A stretch of DNA of 64,000 nt. Source: Serripes groenlandicus (taxonomy: Eukaryota > Mollusca > Bivalvia > Cardiida > Cardiidae). Below are positions 1 through 11,800 of the stretch, piece after piece (the first letter of the stretch is position 1; every line of letters starts with the position of its first letter). Below the pieces are notes generated by a model. That model was not told where the DNA came from. It worked only from the letters and a program-made list of their open reading frames with translations, and did no database searches. The DNA is taken from NCBI GenBank assembly GCA_031761405.1, contig JASEVX010000001.1:205222043-205286042 (forward strand), read 5' to 3'. A program made the position numbers and the translations under genes.

Positions 1-695
1 AATCTTAATATATGTTAATATTTAAGCACGTATGTTTGTTTTTTATCTAATGGATCTAGTTAGAGGATTTAAAACAGTTTATTGGTGAAAAAAACCTTGA
101 GAAACTTCAGCTTGTATGACACATTATAGTTGCAGTGAATGTTAAGCAAACCGTAAACCAAATGGTTTCAGGCCTAAACTTGTAATTTCACGACTAAACT
201 TCACATGCTGAATATCACATAGATCGTAGCATATAAAACGTTTAATCCTTACGTCAATATTGACCCTTTCTGCTATGGAGGCAGGTGAACAGTATAGGCA
301 CATCTTGGCCTTCTTGTTTAAAATAAAGGGACATTTGGACTTCTTGTTCGAAATATTTACATCCTTTCTGCTTGCACAGGTTATTTGAATGTACTGAACT
401 GCATCTGCTTCCTTTAAGTCATGCTTCAAAATCATGCGCGGCGTCTTGGATGCTTTGCATCAAAATTCTTCTTGTTGTTTCTGTAATGAATGCTAGCATT
501 GTGTTTAATTATTACAACTTACTAATTGTAAATCGGTTGAGAAATAAGTTCATACAACTCTTTTAATCACTATCAATGATTGTCAGGGTATTCTGGCAGT
601 ACCCGCTCATGGATGAAGATGACGCCTCTCTCACTGCAGTCAAACCCAGTGTCTATGAATAACGGTGCTGACTCTCTACGTTTTAGGGTAAACAA
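1..695. other. AT-rich stretch without a recognised gene
   Basis: No splice-consistent coding exon or clear repeat was found here. A minus-strand open frame at 573-683 reads peptide-like but has no support. The missing 5' exon(s) of the ETS gene could lie here or beyond the window edge. Confidence 0.4.
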
Positions 696-895
696 ATGAG
701 CCGTCACGCGAGAAAACCAACTTTGTGGGATCAGCCTAAGCATGCCGTGCAGGCTAACCCGGACATACACTTTTCGCCTCCTGTTTTATGAATCATTACT
801 CTATACCTCTATCCCCCTGAGACGGAATGTGTCCGCCCGGATCAGTCTGCGCGTATTGAGGCTATGATGTTGTTTTTCTTTGCGGGACTGCTCAA
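696..895 (-). mobile_element. GAGCCGT-type palindromic MITE, internally deleted copy
   Basis: The ends match the family seen intact at 13287-13557: GAGCCGTCACGCGAGAAAAC on the left and a TTTGCGGGACTGCTC relative on the right. About 20 bp of the left arm are missing. It is oriented opposite to the 13-kb copy, shown by TTCGCCTCCTG reading forward. Confidence 0.6.
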
Positions 896-904
896 TTATC
901 GCAT

Positions 905-1015
905 GAATGGTGGATTGGACGTTGTCGTCGTTTAAACAATATTGCACTTATATAACGTCGGTCAGTTCACATTAATGTTTGTTTCCTGGCTTTCCCACCT
1001 AACACCGGTGCATTT
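905..1015 (-). mobile_element. SINE family B fragment, antisense
   Basis: It contains the reversed tail (GCACTTATATAACGTCGGTCAG) and body (TTTCCTGGCTTTCCCACC) of the family described at 31771-32036. It is truncated and abuts a forward copy. Confidence 0.4.
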
Positions 1016-1025
1016 CGTTTATAAG

Positions 1026-1172
1026 TGCCGAGCCCCGGTAACTCTGTCGATAGCGACGTGGGCTGTCAATCCAGGGGTAGCGAGTTTGAAACACATGGGT
1101 AAGTGAACTGGTCGCCGTGATATGATTTGATTACAACATTGTTGAAAACAGCGTTAGACATCAATTGATTAA
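1026..1172 (+). mobile_element. SINE family B, internally deleted
   Basis: The tRNA-like head GCCGAGCCCCGGTAACTC with AGCGACGTGGGCTGTCAATCC is joined almost directly to the 3' tail GTCGCCGTGATATGATTTG, so most of the body is absent. Confidence 0.55.
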
Positions 1173-1239
1173 CAGAGGTCCAGATAAGGAGAGGGTATTC
1201 AGCTCTTTTCCCCACAATTTCTCTCTTATTAATAAAGCA

Positions 1240-1311
1240 AACCCTATGTTGTGGGTACTCAAAAGAATCGTCTCACTGAGACGATTCTGTTGAGTACCAC
1301 AACATAGGGTT
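1240..1311. repeat. near-perfect hairpin, 36-bp arms
   Basis: The left arm runs from AACCCTATGTTGTGGG to AATCGTCTCA; the right arm is its reverse complement with one mismatch and one missing G. A single C separates the arms. Confidence 0.8.
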
Positions 1312-2500
1312 AGAGGGTCAAATAAGGATTTGCAAGCAAAACGCCCCTTATATACAGCTCTGGATTAATCAATCAATCAGTCAAAAGTCTAAAAGTGGAA
1401 GATGAAGACTCTGTGCTATCGCGACTCGAAATGCCGTATGAAGGTAAATGTTAGCGTTAAGGGTACAATAGACACTCATTATATAAAAGGATATTTTTTG
1501 TGCATCTTTATCAGTTCGTATTTTGTCAGCTTTTAAATAACTTAAATGGATTATGAGTAACTGATACTTTGTTAATAACAGAAAGACGGGCATTGAAACA
1601 GGATTTGTGAATAATAACTTATTATTAAAAGAGTTGTTGCGAAAATATATAATTAAACTGTTATATGTGAAAATGTCTTCTAAAACACAGGTACGCTTGA
1701 AGGAACTATCTTTTGGGTTAATCTTTATCGATTGATTGCATTTCTGAATTGTGAAATCATGATTGTTTTTAATTATTAATGAGTGGTTTTTAATTAAATC
1801 AAGCATAAACGGAAATTAGGATTGTTGAAGTACTTAAATTATTCAAACAACTGTATAACATTCAGACAAATTTGCCTGTCGCTAGTTACATATGAAGATG
1901 CACATTTCACAATCGAAATTAATTTACCCCCGAAGTTGCAAAATGTTAATAATTATAATTTAACTATTACAGCAAATAAAATTATTTCATACACGAGCAA
2001 TGTATATTTGTTTAAATGGATGACAAACTGGTTAAATGTTCTGAACTCCAGATGGAGATCAACATTTTGAAATGTTGAAACTTCTGCGAATATTGCTAAT
2101 AGTGACAACAAAGTAAGGAATACATATTTCAAAACTGTTTTAGCAGTAAGTGTTGAAGAACAGTCAATTGAAAGTCAATGAAAATGTACACAATTTGGCT
2201 TACTGGGTATGTCTACCCAGTTAAAAATAATTATTTCTCCAAATTCATCTCAGAATTTTGATTCTAATATTTTAAGACAACTTTTGGACAGTTTTTAAAC
2301 TTTGACCATACTATCTAATCTGGAGTTCAGCACATTTAATATCATGACAAATATGAACCAATATGCATCTTCGACCTGATCTAAACTGTCTTAATTGTCG
2401 AGTTGCCGTATATTTATTTGGTAATAGACACCTTGTGCTTGCAAAATAATAATAATAAATGAAAATAATTAAAACAATATAATTTCCTTTTAAACGATAG
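1312..2500. other. AT-rich intronic or upstream sequence, nothing recognised
   Basis: Apart from scattered AT-rich open frames there is no repeat family member or exon I can support. The last 20 bases form the acceptor of the first visible ETS exon. Confidence 0.4.
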
Positions 2501-2876
2501 GAAGCCGATTCCCGACTTTTCAATGATGAAGAGTTCCTTCAACTATGCAACGGGAAAGATCAACTCAATCACATAAGCCTTCCTAAAGGATATAGTTACA
2601 ACGAAAACAGAGTTTTCACGAGACGAAAAACGAAAGCCGAAGACGATTTTTCTGTTCAAACGCGCACTGTTCCGCGAAATCAGTTTGCAGGGTTTATGAC
2701 CGTGCCTGCCCAGATTACACACTCTTCCGAAGGAATCTTTGACAGGATAGAAGAATCAGACGATCCTGATTTAGATAATGAACTTTCTGAAACATCGCTT
2801 GTTCATTCTATATCCAATTCAAACATTGGTTCCGAACAAGAGAAAGTGATGGCAAACACGATAAAGAAACACCAAG
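2501..2876 (+). CDS. ETS gene, first visible exon (possible Pointed-domain tail plus acidic region)
   Basis: The exon opens after an AG at 2499-2500. An in-frame TAG ends exactly there, so translation cannot extend upstream without splicing. It closes at CAAG|GTAGGT with one spare base (phase 1). It encodes 125 residues with no stop. The start, [18 protein letters not shown], resembles the last helices of a Pointed/SAM domain, where a short -EF-.-G--L--H pattern is usual; this is inference from a short stretch. Residues 80-97 are strongly acidic ([17 protein letters not shown]), as in an activation region. An ATG at 2696 exists but lies mid-exon, and the in-frame sequence before it reads well, so I do not take it as the start. 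Confidence 0.75.
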
Positions 2877-5800
2877 GTAGGTCTGAATTATTGATTATTT
2901 CGGGTTTAAGGTCATAAAGCGGCAGACTGGAAAAGATGATGTGGCCCTAGATATTATATTTACATCGAGATAAACGAGATATAAGGTATGGAACCAATAC
3001 CTAGCCGCTACTGGAGCTCAAGAGTTGCATTGCCTCCAATAGTTCAAACCCATTTAGCCTTCTCTTACGGTTCAATCAAGGGTCAGACCGTGGCTACTAT
3101 TCTTATTGAGTGTCCCCCAGCCACAGTGACCAATGTAAGTCTGTAATAACACCAGATATGGACTACATTTCATGTTATAACATCTGTATTGGACCCTTAT
3201 ACCGTATGTGTTTCTATACTCACTATCGCGCGATTTGTTTAATTTGGTAATACAACATTTTGAAGGAAGGAACATTTCAATCGCCCTTATTCAGTCCTCA
3301 CGTCTCTGTAAGTTATTTCTCGGAAAATATGCCATATGTGTATGAAAACAAACTTCTAGAACGGCACCCAGCCGACATAGATCGACCACATGAATAACGC
3401 CCAACAAATAAACAAACCACTATATCCTCATAATTGTGTAAATGATGTTACATGTTTGAGCAAGAAAACATTTTTCACATAGTCAGATATTGTTGCTGAC
3501 ATAGATCGACCACTTAAATAAAGCCCAACAAATTAACAAACCACTCGATCGTCAGAATTGTGTAAATGATATTACATATTTGATCAAGAAAACATTCTTC
3601 GCAGTGTCGGATATTGTTGCAGAGGTACACATTGAAGGTCTTTTGAGGTACACATTGAAGGTCTTTTGCACAGTTCTTTAACTGTCTATCTCTTTCTCCC
3701 TCTTTCAACCTCTCTTGCACTCTCTCCACTCTCTATTATGTATTATTATATTCTTGTATGATAAGTTATACAGCTAAAGTAAGCTGATATGTTCTGAACA
3801 TGTAAACTATTCACCGTGCTTACTGTAAATCAATCTTTATCGGAGAGGACCTAAAACAAGCTGTGAGCTTTCAGTCCAATTCATTTCTCCATTGTATATT
3901 TCTTGATGTTTCCTTTTATGTAAAATATATGAGAAATATATATGTTTGAACTAAACGTCGGAGGGCAACATGAGCGCTGTTCCCTTTTATAAAATGGAGG
4001 TTTATGCCGCAACGTTCTATAATGTTGTAAATGTTGTAAGCAAGCATTTGAGGACAGAGCACGATTTTCATAAATTAAATACGGAGGCCAAAACAAACAT
4101 CCAATTTTAAAAATAGGGTAACCCAGTGATAATAAATAACATGATTTTTCACAATTTGTATGATGCAATTGAAAAGACGACGTCCAATCTTCAAATTGGG
4201 AGACCGATTCCAAATGTATTTGTTATTTTTAAATTATTTAAGTCTGGTTATAACAATCGGTTCTTGTCTTAAACTCGTTTAACGTTTATTGATCACTTAT
4301 ATCCCATTCTCAAAATTGTCAGAGGCTTTAGCCGATTTAAGCCCGCTAGCGCAGTTCATGGGTAGCAATATAGGCAATCCATGTCAATATATGTCAATCC
4401 AGGGTTCTTTATTCGAACAATAGCTCGTCCAACGTTTTTTCCGGTGTTTGACCAAATACACCGAGACTTTGCCATTCCTTCCTCCACCAATGTGCTAACA
4501 GTATATGTGGAAAAAGCATCCATCTCATTTTAATGTCGGATGTGTGGAGTACTGGTATGAGAAAGCCAGGAAACACACTGATATGTGGACTGGCCGCCGC
4601 GATATGACTGAACAATTGTTGAAAACGGGCGTTAAACCGCAATCAATCAACCAACCAAGACCGAAAGTCAAGAGCTCGCATCTAGGTCCGGTCATACCAA
4701 ATCCTTTAACAATGGTGGTGATAATTGCTTCCTTCCGTGTCGCTCCTGGTCGATATCATTAACAATGTTGCGCCGATGTCAGGATAAATGAACCAGTAGA
4801 ACTGGGAACTTACCCAGGAGACGCCCTCTTATAACTAACAACAATTGAAAGCGGCGTAAAACACCAAACATTCAATCAATCAAACCGACTGGGTGGTGTT
4901 TTAGTAAAAGCGTCCGCTCCCATATCGAGAGTCCAGAGATCGAATTTAGGTCCGGTCATACCAAATACTTAAACAATGGGAGCTTTCCTTCTTTTCGCTT
5001 GTATCGACGGCGATATCGTTACCAAAGTTGCGTTGATGGGCAGGATAAACCTAAAGGAAACGTCGAACAAACAATAATGGTGTTAAATACTCATTGGAGA
5101 GAAAACATTATTCGACCTTTTCGACTTCGTGTAACACGTGAGAATGAACAGTTTCTATTAAAGTGTTAATTTATTAAATTAAAACTTATTTATCAAAATG
5201 GTAACTTATATTAAGCATGCTCGATGTCTGGTTCCTGGAAACTTAACCCGTACTCGAGCCGTTTGTGTGAACAAATCCTAAAAGCAGAACCCGTTCATCA
5301 CGGGATTCGAACCCGGGACCTTTTGTACGAGAGGCCAACGCTGTACCACTGCACCTCCGCCTTACACATTAATTAATTAATTAAGTTGAATAATTTTGCT
5401 ATATAAAACGTTTCCTGTTTTGAAATATAAGTTAACTTTAAATTAAATATGTGTGGAGAACTCGACAGTAAATGTTTTAATACATATTTGAAAATATGGA
5501 ATAGTGGGAGCGAAGTAGAAATTTCTCGTTTATATCAATTTCTCCTTTTCCACAAATATTCCCTGAGTTGTCTTTTTGAGAGACGTTATATATAGGTCTT
5601 TTCTTTTATGATAAAGGTTAAGCACTCGTTTCAAACCGGTGGTTTAGTTCGAAAAATAATCCTGCGGGCAACAGCCATTGTAAGTGTTGCAAGTTTAAAT
5701 TCACCAAACTTATTTCATCAACTATAAAAACAAACAATGAATAAACTAGCTAATTATATATCTCGGCAATAAAACGTAGAAATAGTAATATATAACCATT

Positions 5801-8800
5801 ATTCTATACATGTTCACCATGCATATAATCATAGTAATATACAATATCATTTTTGGATTCAACAAAACTGCATTTAAAAGATTAGGATCTCCCCCATAAA
5901 TATCATTTTAATGTTGTTGAAACATCAGTGAAAAACTTAAGGCGTGAGTACTCCAATATAAGTTTAAGAAATGCTTTAGAAATTAATGTGTCGAGAGGTC
6001 AAATATGGACGCTTTTTAACAGTATTAACATTCGCGAAGAGGAACGGAAAAAAAGAAAGAAGTCGCGTGAAAAATACAGTGGCGGATTAACCGGGGGGGT
6101 GGGGGGGGGGGGGGGGGGGGGGGGAAAGAGGGCGTGCGTCAAAAAATAATGGTAAACAAAGAAAAATCGTGGCAAATGTAGTGGCGGATTTAGCGTGGCC
6201 CATAGGGCCCCGTGCCCGACTCCCCCCACCACAAGAAGTCACATGAAATATACAATGGCGGATTAACCGGGTGGCCGTAGGGCCCGCGCGTCGAAAAATC
6301 CAACATTCCAGCAGCCACCAGGCCGTCAGCACTGTAGTGCTTTTATTCCTCTATGTAGTTTATAAAAATACTGTTTCATCTTATTTAATTCATTTATAAA
6401 TATGTTTTGTATGACGAGATACAAGTATGTATTCTATTATATTCACGTAACGCGAAAACATACTATACAGTAGGACCTGTGTATAAAGATCATCCATGGG
6501 AAGACAACACTCTGGTCTTTTTACCCACAGGTGGTCTTTATTCGCTGGATCATTAATGCAGGAAATGAGGTGGGGTTCATTGTAGTTGCTATAGACAGAG
6601 ACTTTGTAACCAAGGTGGGGTTCATTGTAGTTGCTATAGACAGGGACTTTGTAACCAAGGTGGTCTTCATTGTAGTTGCTATAGACAGATACTTTGTAAC
6701 CAAGGTGGGGTTCATTGTAGTTGCTATAAACAGGGACTTTGTAACCAAGGTGGTCTTCATTGTAGTTGCTATAGACAGGGACTTTGTAACCAAGGTGGGG
6801 TTCATTGTAGTTGCTATAGACAGGGATTTTGTAACCAAGGTGGTCTTCATTGTAGTTGCTATAGACAGATACTTTGTAACCAAGGTGGGGTTCATTGTAG
6901 TTGCTATAAACAGGGACTTTGTAACCAAGGTGGTCTTCATTGTAGTTGCTATAGACAGGGACTTTGTAACCAAGGTGGGCTTCATTGTAGTTGCTATAGA
7001 CAGGCACTTTGTAACCAAGGTGGGGTTCATTGTAGTTGCTATAGACAGGGTCTTTGTAACCAAGGTGGTCTTCATTGTAGTTGCTATAGACAGGGACTTT
7101 GTAACCAAGGTAGGGTTCATTGTAGTTGCTATAGACAGGGACTTTGTAACCAAGGTGGTCTTCATTGTAGTTGCTATAGACAGAGACTTTGTAACCAAGG
7201 TGGGGTTCATTGTAGTTGCTATAGACAGGTACTTTGTAACCAAGGTGGTCTTCATTGTAGATGCTATAGACAGAGACTTTGTAACCAAGGTGGGGTTCAT
7301 TGTAGTTGCTATAGACAGAGACTTTGTAAACAAGATGGGGTTCATTGAAGTTGCTATAAACAGGGACTTTGTCACCAAGGTGGTCTTCATTGTAGTTGCT
7401 ATAGACAGATACTTTGTAACCAAGGTGGGGTTCATTGTAGTTGTTATAGACAGGGACTTTGTAACCAAGGTGGGGTTCATTGTAGTTGCTATAGACAGAG
7501 ACTTTGTAACCAAGGTGGGGTTCATTGTAGTTGTTATAGACAGGGACTTTGTAACCAAGCTGGGGTTCATTGTAGTTGCTATAGACAGAGATTTTGTAAC
7601 CAAGGTGGGGTTCATTGTAGTTGCTATAAACAGGGAATTTGTAACCAAGATGGTCTTCATTGTAGTTGCTATAGACAGAGACTTTGTAACCAAGGTGGGG
7701 TTCATTGTAGTTGTTATAGACAGGGACTTTGTAACCATGGTGGGGTTCATTGTAGTTGCTATAGACAGAGACTTTGTAACCAAGGTGGGGTTCATTGTAG
7801 TTGCTATAAACAGGGACTTTGTCACCAAGGTGGTCTTCATTGTAGTTGCAATAGACAGAGACTTTGTAACCAAGGTGGGGTTCATTGTAGTTGTTATAGA
7901 CAGGGACTTTGTAACCAAGGTGGGGTTCATTGTAGTTGTTATAGACAGGGACTGTGTAACCAAGGTAGGGTTCATTGTAGTTGTTATAGACAGGGACTGT
8001 GTAACCAATGTGGGGTTCATTGTAGTTGTTATAGACAGGGACTTTGTAACCAAGGTGGGGTTCATTGTAGTTGTTATAGACAGGGACTGTGTAACCAAGC
8101 TGGGGTTCATTGTAGTTGTTATAGACAGAGACTTTGTAACCAAGGTGGTCTTCATTGTAGTTGCTATAGATAGGGACTGTGTAACCAAGATGGGGTTCAT
8201 TGTAGTTGCTATAGACAGAGACTTTGTAACCAAGGCGGGGTTCATTGTAGTTGCTATAAACAGGGACTTTGTAACCAAGGTGGTCTTCCTTGTAGTTGCT
8301 ATAGACAGAGACTTTGTAACCAAAGTGGAGTTCATTGTAGTTGTTATAGACAGGGACTTTGTAACCAAGGTGGGGTTCATTGTAGTTGTTATAGACAGGG
8401 ACTGTAACCAAGGTGGGGGTTCATTGTAGTTGTTATAGACAGGGACTGTGTAACCAAGGTGGGGTTCATTGTAGTTGTTATAGACAGGGACTGTGTAACC
8501 AAGGTGGGGTTCATTGTAGTTGTTATAGACAGGGACTGTGTAACCAAGATGGGGTTCATTGTAGTTGTTATAGACAGGGACTTTGTAACCAATGTGGGGT
8601 TCATTGTAGTTGTTATAGACAGGGACTGTGTAACCAAGGTGGAGTTCATTGTAGTTGTTATAGATAGGGACTGTGTAACCAAGGTGGGGTTTATTGTAGT
8701 TGCTATAGACAGATACTTTGTAACCAAGGCGGGGTTCATTGTAGTTGCTATAAACAGGGACTTTGTAACCAAGGCGGGGTTCATTGTAGTTGCTATAAAC

Positions 8801-11800
8801 AGGGACTTTGTAACCAAGGTGGTCTTCATTGTAGTTGCTATAGACAGAGACTTTGTAACCAAAGTGGGGTTCATTGTAGTTGTTATAGACAGGGACTTTG
8901 TAACCAAGGTGGGGTTCATTGTAGTTGCTATAGACAGAGATTTTGTAACCAAGGTGGGGTTCATTGTAGTTGCAATAGACAGAGACTTTGTAACCAAGGT
9001 GGGGTTCATTGTATTTGTTCTAGACAGGGACTTTGTAACCAAGGTGGGGTTCATTGTAGTTGTTATAGACAGAGACTTTGTAACCAAAGTGGGGTTCATT
9101 GTAGTTGTTATAGACAGGGACTTTGTAACCAAGGTGGGGTTCATTGTAGTTGCTATAGACAGAGACTTTGTAACCAAGGTGGGGTTCATTGTAGTTGCTA
9201 TAGACAGGGACTTTGTAACCAAGGTGGTCTTCATTGTAGTTGCTATAGACAGATACTTTGTGACCAAAGTGGGGTTCATTGTAGTTGTTATAGACAGGGA
9301 CTGTGTGACCAAGGTGGGGTTCATTGTAGTTGCTATAAACAGGGAATTTGTAACCAAGATGGTCTTCATTGTAGTTGCTATATACAGAGACTTTGTAACC
9401 AAGGTGGGGTTCATTGTAGTTGTTATAGACAGGGACTTTGTAACCATGGTGGGGTTCATTGTAGTTGCTATAGACAGAGACTTTGTAACCAAGGTGGGGT
9501 TCATTGTAGTTGCTATAAACAGGGACTTTGTCACCAAGGTGGTCTTCATTGTAGTTGCAATAGACAGAGACTTTGTAACCAAGGTGGGGTTCATTGTAGT
9601 TGTTATAGACAGGGACTTTGTAACCAAGGTGGGGTTCATTGTAGTTGTTATAGACAGGGACTGTGTAACCAAGGTAGGGTTCATTGTAGTTGTTATAGAC
9701 AGGGACTGTGTAACCAATGTGGGGTTCATTGTAGTTGTTATAGACAGGGACTTTGTAACCAAGGTGGGGTTCATTGTAGTTGTTATAGACAGGGACTGTG
9801 TAACCAAGCTGGGGTTCATTGTAGTTGTTATAGACAGAGACTTTGTAACCAAGGTGGTCTTCATTGTAGTTGCTATAGATAGGGACTGTGTAACCAAGAT
9901 GGGGTTCATTGTAGTTGCTATAGACAGAGACTTTGTAACCAAGGCGGGGTTCATTGTAGTTGCTATAAACAGGGACTTTGTAACCAAGGTGGTCTTCCTT
10001 GTAGTTGCTATAGACAGAGACTTTGTAACCAAAGTGGGGTTCATTGTAGTTGTTATAGACAGGGACTTTGTAACCAAAGTGGGGTTCATTGTAGTTGTTA
10101 TAGACAGGGACTTTGTAACCAAGGTGGGGTTCATTGTAGTTGTTATAGACAGGGACTGTAACCAAGGTGGGGGTTCATTGTAGTTGTTATAGACAGGGAC
10201 TGTGTAACCAAGGTGGGGTTCATTGTAGTTGTTATAGACAGGGACTTTGTAACCAAGGTGGGGTTCATTGTAGTTGTTATAGACAGGGACTGTGTAACCA
10301 AGGTGGGGTTCATTGTAGTTGTTATAGACAGGGACTGTGTAACCAAGGTGGGGTTCATTGTAGTTGTTATAGACAGGGACTTTGTAACCAATGTGGGGTT
10401 CATTGTAGTTGTTATAGACAGGGACTGTGTAACCAAGGTGGAGTTCATTGTAGTTGTTATAGAAAGGGACTGTGTAACCAAGGTGGGGTTCATTGTAGTT
10501 GCTATAGACAGATACTTTGTAACCAAGGCGGGGTTCATTGTAGTTGCTATAAACAGGGACTTTGTAACCAAGGCGGGGTTCATTGTAGTTGCTATAAACA
10601 GGGACTTTGTAACCAAGGTGGTCTTCATTGTAGTTGCTATAGACAGAGACTTTGTAACCAAAGTGGGGTTCATTGTAGTTGTTATAGACAGGGACTTTGT
10701 AACCAAGGTGGGGTTCATTGTAGTTGCTATAGACAGAGATTTTGTAACCAAGGTGGGGTTCATTGTAGTTGCAATAGACAGAGACTTTGTAACCAAGGTG
10801 GGGTTCATTGTATTTGTTCTAGACAGGGACTTTGTAACCAAAGTGGGGTTCATTGTAGTTGTTATAGACAGGGACTTTGTAACCAAGGTGGGGTTCATTG
10901 TAGTTGCTATAGACAGAGACTTTGTAACCAAGGTGGGGTTCATTGTAGTTGCTATAAACAGGGACTTTGTAACCAAGGTGGTCTTCATTGTAGTTGCTAT
11001 AGACAGATACTTTGTAACCAAAGTGGGGTTCATTGTAGTTGTTATAGACAGGGACTGTGTAACCAAGGTGGGGTTCATTGTAGTTGATATAGACAGAGAC
11101 TTTGTAACCAAGGTGGGGTTCATTGTAGTTGTTATGGACAGAGACTTTGTAACCAAGGTTGGGTTCATTGTAGTTGTTATAGACAGGGACTTTGTAACCA
11201 AGGTGGGGTTCATTGTAGTTGTTATAGACAGGGCCTTTGTAACCAAGGTGGTCTTCATTGTAGTTGCTATAGAAAGAGACTCTGCAACCAAGGTGTAGTT
11301 CATTGTAGTTGTTATAGACAGGGACTGTGTAACCAAGGTGGTCTTCAGCAAAGGTTTGACTGCATTTTCTTTACCCCGAAAACTGACTACGTTTTCAGAC
11401 CATGCACGTAAAACAGTTACTGTGCGTATTAATCAACCCTTCCCCTCATATAGACGCTTTCTGACGCCTCTGCAGCGGACGACCATTTGAATACATAGCC
11501 ACAAAAGAAGAAATTGCTCAAAACGAGCAATTTCTCCCTTTGCCACAATGTTTTCCACTTTTAGTGATCCATTCAATTATAGAGATAATCTATTTTTTCG
11601 ACAAAATATGTTCAATGTCGTCTGCTGCAGAATTGTCGTATGAGGGAAAGGGTTAAACTCCGTGTTGGATAAGTCGCCTAGATAGATAAGTAGTTACAGG
11701 GTTCTATCCATCCTCGGTCTCTCGTTTTACCAAACATTTTGAAAAACGTTCAACTAGGTTTGGAGTTATTGGTCATCAATGTATTGCTTGGACCGCTTCG

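Noticed and set aside
142..435. Minus-strand 97-codon frame with several cysteines
   Set aside because: No domain pattern, no splice context, AT-rich surroundings; consistent with chance.
573..683. Minus-strand frame ending ERGVIFIHERVLPEYPDNH as a terminal exon
   Set aside because: It reads peptide-like, but it adjoins a MITE, has a weak acceptor, no partner exon and no recognised family.
1381..1806. Minus-strand 141-codon frame
   Set aside because: Composition is that of translated AT-rich DNA (Asn/Ile/Leu/Lys/Ser), with no domain or splice support.
6390..11351. Very long open frames on both strands (up to 673 codons) over the 45-bp satellite
   Set aside because: They exist because 45 is divisible by three and the unit lacks stops. 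Variants change residues in every frame, a frameshift occurs at 8401, and later copies contain stops. Kept as repeat, with the Tyr-rich frame flagged.
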